Assembly (NCBI GenBank): GCA_013299045.1
Contig: JAAFJX010000020.1
Span: forward strand, 18,963-82,962
Direction: 5' to 3'
From: Cytophagales bacterium
GTDB lineage: Bacteria > Bacteroidota > Bacteroidia > Cytophagales > Bernardetiaceae
Length of the DNA: 64,000 nt
The notes beneath the pieces are model-generated. The model did not search any database. It had not been told where the DNA came from and worked only from the letters and a program-made list of their open reading frames with translations. A program made the position numbers and the translations under genes. Below, in pieces: positions 52,948-60,858 of the stretch (within the stretch, counting starts at the first letter, position 1; every line of letters starts with the position of its first letter).

Positions 52948-55650
52948 ATGATGCTGCGCACTGTCTCTCTTTTAGCTCTATTCTTCTGCACGGCATTTGG
53001 TCAAACTTTTGCTCAAAATATGCTTGAAATGCGGCGAGAGGCTGCTAGCTGTGTTGATAAATACAACTTCAAGCGTGCCGACTCGCTTTATCGCATACTG
53101 ACCGCCGAGTTGCCCAAAATGGTGGGCGAGGAAGATACCGCTTATGCTGCATTTTGCTATGAACGCTCTCATCATCTGAGAATGACGAACCAACGCGACA
53201 GCGCAGAACAACTACTGGTAGAGGCAGATGAGATATATTCAAAGAAAATTCCTAAAATGGATAGGCGCAATGCTGACCTACTGCGCTACAAGGGACTTGT
53301 ATATGCAGAAAATGCGGAGATTGTGGCGGCGGAAGAAGTTTTTAACGCGGCAATGGTTATTTACGAAAACTTGTACGGCAAGGAGGCATACTTTTACGTG
53401 AATACTTTTATGCTTCTGGGCATACTTTACAATAGCAATGGCCTATTTTCGCGTGCCGAATATATATTGAAAACGGTGTACCCTAAGTTAGAAAAACTTG
53501 GCAAAGCTCCGGAATGTACCAGAATATGTAATATGCTGGCACGGGCATACGGGAATCGTGGCCAAGTTGAACTAGCGGACAGTTTGTTTAGAAAGTCTTT
53601 GGCCATACAACTCGACCTTTTTGGAGCGAGTAACCCTAATTATGCACGCACCTGTGGCGACTATGCACGATTTTGCATTTTGGACAAGAAAGACAGCGTG
53701 AGTGCTAAATACTACGCCAATCTAGCTGCACAAATACAAGAAAAGGTTTATGGTAACAATGAAGTGAACTACGCTTATGCTTCTAATACGCTTAGTCTGG
53801 TCCATGAATGTCTTGGAAGGCCAGACTCGGCCTTGTATTATAACCAAATAACGGCTGAAATTTATCGAAAAAAGTTGGGGACAAAACACCCCGATTATAC
53901 GGCTATTCTATGTAATATGGCTGGTATATATTTTGATTTGAAAGAATTTGTAATGGCTGATAGCCTGATTCAAATTGTTTGGAATACGAAATCTAACTAT
54001 ATGCGTCATATCTTCCCTCTCCTTTCAGATATGGAGAAATATGACTTTATTACGAATAGCAAGGGTTTCTGGTGGGGCACAATCGGTTTCTATATCAGAG
54101 CCTTGCAAGATAGGGCCATGAAAGATGCAACTGCTCGGCTATACGACATGACGCTCCTCTTGAAAGCTGCAGCATTTTCATCGAGTAAAAAAATGCAAAA
54201 TGTCATACTAAAAAGCAAGGATACAGCGCTCATCAATGCTTACAAGACCTGGCGAAATGATAAAGGGCTGTATGTTCAATACCTACAAATGCCAGAAAAA
54301 CAACTCCAACAAATGCAGGTTGATATGCCCAAAATGGCATTTGAGCTTGATGAAAGGGAGCGAAATCTTTCCCGAACCACAGTAGGCTCAGATAGCCACA
54401 CAGAAAAAAAAATAAACTGGCAAGATATTCAGCGTAGGCTAAAGCCTAACGAAGTAGCGATTGAAATCATGCGCTCTTGGCGAATGACAGGGAAAGATGA
54501 TTTTGGTGAGTACTTGGTGGATACTGTTTACACGTTTTTGTTTGTAACAAAAGAAACCAAAGAATATCCAGAATATTTGCTTCTAGAAAACGGGAATGAC
54601 ATGGAAAATAAAAACCTGGTGTTCCATAAAAACGCTATCAATTACAAACTCACCGATACGGTATCTTACAACATATATTGGCGGCCTATTGCCGAAAAAC
54701 TCAAAGCCATAAACCCACGAGGCTTCAAGAAAATTTATTTTTCGGCAGATGGCGTATATTTTCAAATTAGTTTAAATAGCCTTCAGAACCCTCAAACAGG
54801 CAAGTTCCTAGTAGATGAAGACGATGTACGCATGATTTCAAGTACACGCGATTTGCTAAGACCTGAACTAAAAGGCAAACACATGAATAAAAATTACAAA
54901 GATTATAAAGCCTGTTTGATGGGCTACCCATTTTATGGCGGACTTGCCGACACCACTGAGGCCGAGCAGCGTGGCTTTTCTGCTATGCAATTTGCCTTGG
55001 GGCAGGTAGGCAAAGTGAGTCTTCTGCCAGGAACGAGAAAAGAAGTAGAAAACATCAGCAAACTTTTTAGAAATAAAAAGAGGCCTTTTTCGCTATTCTT
55101 GGGCGCGAACGCCAACGAAGATACGCTCAAAAAGATAGAGAACCCCTCGATTTTACACATAGCTACACATGGTTTTTTTATACAACCAGAGGAGCAACTA
55201 ATAAGCGACTATGCTAGTTTAAGAGAAAAGCAGAACAAAGAACTCATTGAAAACGCTTACATGAGGTCTGGATTGTTGCTAGCCAACTGCCAAAATCCTA
55301 ATTTTCAGCGTGAAGATGGTGTTCTAACTGCTGCTGAAGCTGCCAGCCTCAATCTTTATGACACCGAACTGGTCGTGATGTCCGCCTGCGAAACGGGGCT
55401 TGGCGTGTTGAATGTAGGCGACGGAGTCATGGGCTTGCAGCGCGCCTTCTTGCAAGCGGGTGCCAAATCCGTTCTTATTAGTATGTGGAAAGTAGATGAC
55501 GAGGCCACCGAGCTCCTCATGACGTACTTCTATGAGGGTTTGCTGGGCGGTCTGAGCAAACGCAAAGCCCTCAAAACTGCGCAGATAAAACTACGTAAGC
55601 GCTTTCCTGAGCCATACTATTGGGCTTCTTTCATTTTGTTGGGGGAGTAA
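52948..55650 (+). CDS. Secreted TPR-CHAT protease-like protein
   Basis: This 900-residue protein has a signal peptide (LLALFFCTAFGQTFAQ), tetratricopeptide repeats (residues about 25-330, with pairs such as YAYASNTLSLVHECLGRPDS and YTAILCNMAGIYFDLKEF) and a C-terminal CHAT domain (about 600-900). The caspase-like dyad is clear: His in ILHIATHGFFIQ and Cys in LVVMSACETGLGVLNVGDGV, then GLQRAFLQAGAKSVLISMWKV and the closing RFPEPYYWASFILLG. CHAT proteins act in separase- and caspase-like signalling, some as gasdermin-cleaving or type III-E CRISPR partners, but most envelope-exported Bacteroidota copies have no known target. All catalytic residues are present. Confidence 0.9.
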   Translation: MMLRTVSLLALFFCTAFGQTFAQNMLEMRREAASCVDKYNFKRADSLYRILTAELPKMVGEEDTAYAAFCYERSHHLRMTNQRDSAEQLLVEADEIYSKKIPKMDRRNADLLRYKGLVYAENAEIVAAEEVFNAAMVIYENLYGKEAYFYVNTFMLLGILYNSNGLFSRAEYILKTVYPKLEKLGKAPECTRICNMLARAYGNRGQVELADSLFRKSLAIQLDLFGASNPNYARTCGDYARFCILDKKDSVSAKYYANLAAQIQEKVYGNNEVNYAYASNTLSLVHECLGRPDSALYYNQITAEIYRKKLGTKHPDYTAILCNMAGIYFDLKEFVMADSLIQIVWNTKSNYMRHIFPLLSDMEKYDFITNSKGFWWGTIGFYIRALQDRAMKDATARLYDMTLLLKAAAFSSSKKMQNVILKSKDTALINAYKTWRNDKGLYVQYLQMPEKQLQQMQVDMPKMAFELDERERNLSRTTVGSDSHTEKKINWQDIQRRLKPNEVAIEIMRSWRMTGKDDFGEYLVDTVYTFLFVTKETKEYPEYLLLENGNDMENKNLVFHKNAINYKLTDTVSYNIYWRPIAEKLKAINPRGFKKIYFSADGVYFQISLNSLQNPQTGKFLVDEDDVRMISSTRDLLRPELKGKHMNKNYKDYKACLMGYPFYGGLADTTEAEQRGFSAMQFALGQVGKVSLLPGTRKEVENISKLFRNKKRPFSLFLGANANEDTLKKIENPSILHIATHGFFIQPEEQLISDYASLREKQNKELIENAYMRSGLLLANCQNPNFQREDGVLTAAEAASLNLYDTELVVMSACETGLGVLNVGDGVMGLQRAFLQAGAKSVLISMWKVDDEATELLMTYFYEGLLGGLSKRKALKTAQIKLRKRFPEPYYWASFILLGE

Positions 55651-55680
55651 AAAACACACACTAAGGGCTTTTTAAGTTCT

Positions 55681-56408
55681 GCACGGCCTCGCATCAGACA
55701 AAAGCGAATGGCGCAAAGGTCAGAGAGTGAGATTTTCTGTGTAACCATGTCGTTTATTAAAACCGTGCTTTCCGCAGAGTTGCGGGGGTTTTTGAACGAA
55801 AGCAAGCTCTTAAATTAACCTCTCTTGAGTCGTCAAAAAGCCCTTTTTGAGTTTCTTGAGTTCCAAACGCCCTCTTTTCACTTTTGTAGAGGCCATTTTC
55901 TCGCGTTTTCAAATAACTGTTTGTCAAATTCCTTACATCTGACTTTTGACTAATGATTGTTTTTCTACAATTTATTGGGCGTTCCCGCTTCGCGGTCGTT
56001 CGTCTTTGGGCTTCGCTTCGGTGCTACGCACTAAACCCACCGCCTCTCTAACGCAAATACAGGCCAATAGACGTACTAAATAACAAAAAAAAGAATAAAG
56101 TCGCAAACCCGCTTGATGCCTAAAAATTGCTTTTGTCCTATTTTGCCTTAGCCATAGGATAGCCGTATCATAGCCGTATGATAGCCGTAGTTGGCCGTAC
56201 TTTAAAAGTAAAGCCTCTATCTTAGAAAAGTACAATTATTCGCTTCCTAAAACTTACATCTCTTAGAGAGGTTAATTAAGAGCTTGTTTTGTAAGAAAGT
56301 GAATCAAAGAAAAAGCTACCCAAAACCATGAGCGTGTTCCTAAAGCAGATAAATCATATCAATCAATTGATGTGCTTGTTCTTATCCAGACTTTTTAAGG
56401 GAAGACTA
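55681..56408 (+). mobile_element. Dispersed non-coding element, rearranged copy
   Basis: The core (about 55752-56290) is nearly identical to the copies at 7.9, 35.1 and 59.9 kb and has three units of the 11-bp repeat (about 56158-56190). The left tip is missing. Instead the core is preceded by a segment (55681-55750, with GGCCTCGCATCAGACAAAAG) that in the 35 kb copy lies after the core. The right end (56391-56408) reads TTTTTAAGGGAAGACTA, the standard tip. It fills most of the gene-free stretch 55651-56500. An 87-codon frame on the minus strand is not conserved in the other copies. Confidence 0.8.
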
Positions 56409-56428
56409 GTTAGTTTGTAGAAAATCCA

Positions 56429-56436
56429 TACCTTTG
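56429..56436 (+). promoter_or_regulatory. Candidate -7 box of the tube-protein gene
   Basis: TACCTTTG lies 20 nt beyond the right tip of the repeat copy and 64 nt before the start at 56501. The -33 region would fall within the element's tip. Confidence 0.5.
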
Positions 56437-56500
56437 CTTTGAATCATCAAAATAAAAGTATAAAATTGCATCGCTTGTTTATTTTTAAAAAGGTTGGATT

Positions 56501-57193
56501 ATGGCGAATGCAAAAGAAGCAAAACTGAGTAAGTTAGTTATGACGGCTTACAGCGACGAAGGCTATTCTTCTAAGGTAACTGATTTTTCAGTACTTATCA
56601 ACCCCGCCTCATACAAACATAAAATGGCCGCCACCTATAATGAACGAGAGTCTATTGGCGATGCCAAAGGGCCGCTCCAATATTGGCGCACCGACCCCGA
56701 AACCCTTGACTTTGAAATTGTCTTGGACGGAACAGGCGTAGCCAATCGCAGCACAGACAAGCCCACAAGCGTAGAAGACCAATTAAAAAAACTCAAAGCC
56801 GTAGTCATTGATTACAACGGACAGATACATAGCCCCAACTTCGTAAAAGTGGCTTGGGGTACTTTTGAGTTCAAAGGCCGTCTAGAGAGCATGGAGGTTG
56901 ATGCTTCACTCTTTAAACCAAGTGGCGATATTTTGCGTGCCACTGTATCTTTGTCGTTTAAGTCTCATACAGACATTAAAGAGGCGCAGCGTTTGGCCAA
57001 GAAAAGCTCGCCAGACCTCTCCCACCTCAAGCTCATTAGGGTAGGAGACACCCTCCCTCAGCTTTGTTATGAAATCTATAAAGACCCAAGTTACTATGTA
57101 GAAGTAGCCAAGATAAACAACCTGAGCAACTTTCGCGCGCTTGTACCAGGTACAACTATCTATTTCCCACCAATAAAAAAAAGTGGAGACTAA
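56501..57193 (+). CDS. Contractile injection system tube-type protein with LysM
   Basis: The 230-residue cytoplasmic protein matches the contractile-injection-system tube family related to Afp7. Its N-terminal part (about residues 10-155) includes FSVLINPASYKHKMAATY, a shared opening, the strand DPETLDFEIVLDGTGV and a closing FKGRLESMEVDASLFKPSGD. A LysM-like segment (about 175-225: LKLIRVGDTLPQLCYEIY to VPGTTIYFPP) ends it. In particles such as Afp and PVC this protein sits between the tube and baseplate. No other system gene is close; the baseplate gene lies about 50 kb away in this window. Confidence 0.88.
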   Translation: MANAKEAKLSKLVMTAYSDEGYSSKVTDFSVLINPASYKHKMAATYNERESIGDAKGPLQYWRTDPETLDFEIVLDGTGVANRSTDKPTSVEDQLKKLKAVVIDYNGQIHSPNFVKVAWGTFEFKGRLESMEVDASLFKPSGDILRATVSLSFKSHTDIKEAQRLAKKSSPDLSHLKLIRVGDTLPQLCYEIYKDPSYYVEVAKINNLSNFRALVPGTTIYFPPIKKSGD

Positions 57194-57322
57194 AGTAGAG
57201 ACGCGCTGCAAGGCAAGCCAAATTTTATTTTGAGTAACGGGCATCTGAAAAAAAATTATTGGGAATTAGAATAAAAAAACAAATTTTAGGCATATAAAAA
57301 GGGCGTTGAATTGTAAAATGAT

Positions 57323-57360
57323 TATTTTTGCGTTTGCAAACGATTCAAAGCAACGCAAAA
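57323..57360 (+). promoter_or_regulatory. -7 box and palindrome at the moxR start region
   Basis: TATTTTTG (57323-57330) fits the -7 consensus. It is followed directly by the perfect 12-bp palindrome CGTTTGCAAACG (57331-57342). TTTTGCGTT (57326-57334) and AACGCAAAA (57352-57360) form a further 9-bp inverted repeat. No TTG lies at a good distance. These could be an operator or a leader hairpin. Confidence 0.4.
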
Positions 57361-57393
57361 GATATTGCATAAAGTTTTAATATCAGAGATTCA

Positions 57394-58380
57394 ATGACAG
57401 TCATGGAGGGTAAGGATATTCAATATTACCAAAGTAAAATTCAAAGTGTTTATGCCGAAGTAGGCAAAGTGATTGTTGGCCAAAAAATGATGGTGAACCG
57501 TCTTTTGATTGGCCTTTTTACGAATGGACACATTTTGCTTGAAGGAGTGCCTGGTTTAGCAAAAACACTCACTATCAATACGTTGGCAAAAGTGTTGCAC
57601 CTGGATTTTCAGCGCGTTCAGTTCACACCAGACCTGCTCCCTGCAGACTTGGTAGGTACTATGATTTACAATCAAAACACCAGTCATTTTGAGGTCAAAA
57701 AAGGCCCTATTTTTTCTAATCTTATTCTGGCCGATGAGGTAAACCGCTCTCCGGCTAAGGTGCAATCAGCTCTCTTGGAAGCTATGCAAGAAAAACAAGT
57801 TACCATCGGTGAAACTACTTTTCAGTTAGACCGTCCTTTTTTGGTATTGGCCACCCAAAACCCAGTTGAGCAGGAAGGAACATACCCCCTCCCCGAAGCC
57901 CAAGTGGATAGATTTATGCTCAAAGTATTTGTAGATTATCCCGACAAGGCCTCCGAGCTTGAAATCATGCGCCGTATGTCCAACACTGGTTTTAAGGCTG
58001 AGCCAGAAGCTGTTTTGGATAAATCAGATTTACAGACAATTAGTAAACTCATCAACGAGGTCAATATGTCTGCCTCTTTGGAAGAATACATCATTGAGCT
58101 AATATTTGCTACGCGCCGCCCTTTGGACTATGGTCTCAAAGATGATGCGCGCTACATTCAATATGGCGCTTCGCCACGCGCCAGCATCAATTTGCACCGC
58201 GCTGCACGGGCCATTGCTTTTTTTGAGGGGCGCGACTATGTCCTCCCTGAGGATATCAAGGACGTAGCTTATGATGTGCTCAACCACCGCATTATCCTCA
58301 ACTACGAGGCTGAAGCTGATGGCATAACGTCCCGCCAAATTATTGATTCTATTCTCAAAAAAATAGCTATTAACAAGTAA
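57394..58380 (+). CDS. MoxR-family AAA+ ATPase
   Basis: The 328-residue protein has Walker A LLEGVPGLAKTLTINTLA, Walker B LILADEVNRSPAKVQSALLE, sensor VLATQNPVEQEGTYPLPEAQ and the C-terminal lid YIQYGASPRASINLHRAARA. MoxR ATPases act as chaperones for VWA-domain proteins, usually in one operon with a DUF58 gene and batA/B. Here the next gene is an M20 peptidase instead, so the standard partners are missing. A second start ATG at 57403 is possible. Confidence 0.93.
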   Translation: MTVMEGKDIQYYQSKIQSVYAEVGKVIVGQKMMVNRLLIGLFTNGHILLEGVPGLAKTLTINTLAKVLHLDFQRVQFTPDLLPADLVGTMIYNQNTSHFEVKKGPIFSNLILADEVNRSPAKVQSALLEAMQEKQVTIGETTFQLDRPFLVLATQNPVEQEGTYPLPEAQVDRFMLKVFVDYPDKASELEIMRRMSNTGFKAEPEAVLDKSDLQTISKLINEVNMSASLEEYIIELIFATRRPLDYGLKDDARYIQYGASPRASINLHRAARAIAFFEGRDYVLPEDIKDVAYDVLNHRIILNYEAEADGITSRQIIDSILKKIAINK

Positions 58381-58390
58381 AATACTTACA

Positions 58391-59788
58391 ATGATGCTTG
58401 AAAACTACCTTAATACTCACAAAGACAGATTCCTAAGCGAACTTTTTGAATGGTTGCGTATTCCTTCCATAAGCGCTGATAGCAACTACAAAGGAGATGT
58501 ACTCCGTGCTGCCGAATTTTTAAGCCAAAAACTCAAAGACGCAGGGGCAGATAATGTAGAGATATGTGCCACAGAAGGCCACCCTATCGTTTATGGAGAA
58601 AAAATAATTGGCAAAAACCTACCTACCGTCCTTGTTTATGGGCATTATGACGTACAACCTGCCGACCCCATAGAACTCTGGACAACACCAGCTTTTGAGC
58701 CCAACGTCCGTGATGGCTATATCTATGCCCGTGGTTCTTGCGACGACAAAGGCCAAACTTATATGCACGTCAAAGCCTTTGAAATGATGATGAAAAACAG
58801 CGCATTGCCTTGTAATGTGAAGTTTATGATAGAGGGCGAAGAAGAGGTAGGGTCTAAAAATCTTGAAACTTACGTCAAAAACAACGTAGAAAAGCTCAAA
58901 GCCGATATTATTCTTATTTCTGATACCAGTATTATCGCTAATGACGTGCCCTCAATCAACGTAGGGCTCCGCGGCCTCAGTTACATGGAAGTAGAAGTTA
59001 CTGGCCCTAATCGCGACCTACATTCGGGTATTTATGGAGGTGCAGTGGCGAATCCTATCAATGTGCTGTGCGAAATGATTACCAAGCTAAAAGATAGCAA
59101 TGAGCACATTACCATTCCGCATTTTTACGACAAGGTAGTAGAACTTTCTGCCAACGAACGCGCCGAGATGGCCACCACGCCTTTTGACTTAGACGACTAC
59201 AAAGCCGAGCTAGACCTATCGGATATTCATGGCGAAAAAGGCTATACAACCCTCGAACGCACCTCTACGCGTCCTACGCTAGACGTAAACGGGATATGGG
59301 GTGGTTACACAGGCGAAGGTTCTAAAACGGTTATTGCGTCTAAGGCTTATGCCAAAATATCCATGCGCTTAGTCCCCAACCAAAGCGCACAGGAGATTTC
59401 AGACCTCTTCGCCGATTATTTCAGAAAACTAGCACCACCTTCGGTTAAAGTAAAAGTAGCCTATCATCACGGCGGCGAACCTTATCTAACTTCAACAGAG
59501 TCTGTCCCTTATCAAGCTGCTAAAATGGCTTTCCATAAAACGTTTGGCAAAAATCCAATTCCCACACGCGGCGGTGGCAGTATCCCTATTGTAGCTATGT
59601 TCAAAAAGGTACTGGGCTTGGAGTCTATTATGATGGGTTTTGGTTTAGACTCTGACGCTATACATTCACCAGATGAGCGTTATGGCTTGTTCAACTACTA
59701 CAAAGGCATAGAAACTATCCCATATTTCTTCCAATACTATGCAGACCTTGTTAAAAAAGAGGCTGTTCCGGTGGCTGCAAACTCATGA
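58391..59788 (+). CDS. M20-family dipeptidase
   Basis: The 465-residue enzyme has the metal-binding motifs of M20 peptidases: VLVYGHYDVQPADP, ARGSCDDKGQTYMHVKAFE with the bridging aspartate, and MIEGEEEVGSKNLE with the catalytic glutamate pair, plus GPNRDLHSGIYGGAVANPIN in the lid domain and FGLDSDAIHSPDERYG near the end. It probably cleaves dipeptides such as beta-Ala-His or Cys-Gly in the cytoplasm. It has no signal peptide. A strong terminator follows, then the fifth dispersed element copy. Confidence 0.93.
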   Translation: MMLENYLNTHKDRFLSELFEWLRIPSISADSNYKGDVLRAAEFLSQKLKDAGADNVEICATEGHPIVYGEKIIGKNLPTVLVYGHYDVQPADPIELWTTPAFEPNVRDGYIYARGSCDDKGQTYMHVKAFEMMMKNSALPCNVKFMIEGEEEVGSKNLETYVKNNVEKLKADIILISDTSIIANDVPSINVGLRGLSYMEVEVTGPNRDLHSGIYGGAVANPINVLCEMITKLKDSNEHITIPHFYDKVVELSANERAEMATTPFDLDDYKAELDLSDIHGEKGYTTLERTSTRPTLDVNGIWGGYTGEGSKTVIASKAYAKISMRLVPNQSAQEISDLFADYFRKLAPPSVKVKVAYHHGGEPYLTSTESVPYQAAKMAFHKTFGKNPIPTRGGGSIPIVAMFKKVLGLESIMMGFGLDSDAIHSPDERYGLFNYYKGIETIPYFFQYYADLVKKEAVPVAANS

Positions 59789-59810
59789 GCCTGTTTCTAC
59801 TTCCAAAACT

Positions 59811-59842
59811 AAAAAAAACCACCTCAAAAGTGGTTTTTTTTT
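59811..59842 (+). terminator. Rho-independent terminator of the M20 gene
   Basis: AAAAAACCAC and GTGGTTTTTT are perfect complements around the loop CTCAAAA, with a T-run. It lies 22 nt after the stop. Confidence 0.88.
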
Positions 59843-59854
59843 ATAAGGTTTAAG

Positions 59855-60613
59855 TAGTCGTCCCTTAAAATATATCTAAAGTATTTATTGTCAGTAAATT
59901 AAACAAGAATTTCATCTTCAAAATCTCTTAGTCATTAATTAAAACCGTCCTTTCCGCAGAGTTGCGGGGGTTTTTGAACGAAAGCAGCCTCTTAAATTAA
60001 CCTCTCTTGAGTCGTCAAAAAGCCCTTTTTGAGTTTTTTAAGTTCTAATGCCCTCTTTTCACTTTTGTAGAGGCCATTTTCTCGCGTTTTCAAATAACTT
60101 TTTGTCAAATTACTTATATATGACTTTTTGACGTATTGTTGTTTTTCTACAATTTATTGGGCGTTCCCGCTTCGCGGTCGTTCGTCTTTGGGCTTCGCTT
60201 CGGTGCTACGCACTAAACCCGTCGCCTCTCTAACGCAAATACAGGCCAATAGACGTACTCAATAACAAAAAAAAGAGATAAAGCGGCAAACCCGCTTGAT
60301 GCCTAAAAATTGCTTTTGTCCTATTTTGCCTCAGCCATAGGATAGCCGTATCATAGCCGTAGTTGGCCGTACTTTAAAAGTAAAGCCTCTATCTTAGAAA
60401 AATACAATTATTCGCTTTCCAAAACTTACATCTCTCAGAGAGGTTAATTAAGAGCTTGTTTTGTAAGAGAGTGAATCAAAGAAAAAGCCATTCTGCATTA
60501 AGGCAAAAAGTAGAGAAATCTATCAAAGGCCGTCAAGGTATTCCCGAAATAGGTAAACTATCCTCCTTAAATTTAGCTTACATCTGTTGAAAGTTCTTTT
60601 TAAGGCAAGACTA
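59855..60613 (+). mobile_element. Dispersed non-coding element, compact full copy
   Basis: At 759 bp this copy has both tips: TAGTCGTCCCTTAAAA at 59855 and the complement TAGTCTTGCCTTAAAA ending at 60613. The core (59936-60466) has the inverted pair CCTCTTAAATTAACCTCTC (59989 on) and its complement (60432-60457), the CCGCTTCGCGG block, and only two 11-bp units (60341-60362). The right arm after the core is a shortened form of that in the 35 kb copy. With the terminator it accounts for most of the gene-free stretch 59789-60858. Confidence 0.85.
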
Positions 60614-60799
60614 TATAAAGACATTTTCTGCTCTAAAATATTACTTTTTATACTTGAAACAGAATTTTTCGGATATTTACATAAGCATTAACAAAATAAT
60701 AGTGCGTCTTTTAAAGGAAATTCAAATTATCGTACTATTTTTGTAACACTATACATTTGTGTTTAACAAATGATTCGCACCTAGTTTTAGTGCGCACCA

Positions 60800-60833
60800 T
60801 TGGCTAGATGACCGTTACCTACTAGTATTTTTG
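60800..60833 (+). promoter_or_regulatory. Candidate promoter of the choice-of-anchor L gene
   Basis: TTG (60800-60802) and TATTTTTG (60826-60833) lie 23 nt apart, slightly wide. Further -7-like boxes (TATTTTTG at 60736, TACATTTG at 60752) lie upstream. Confidence 0.4.
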
Positions 60834-60858
60834 TTATTAGTTTATTAAATTAGGTACT

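Noticed and set aside
55972..56235. 87-codon minus-strand frame ending in KPKDERPRSGNAQ
   Set aside because: It lies wholly in the repeat core, crosses the 11-bp array whose unit number changes between copies, and is not open in the other copies. Similar frames are common false gene calls over this GC-rich repeat block in Bacteroidota.
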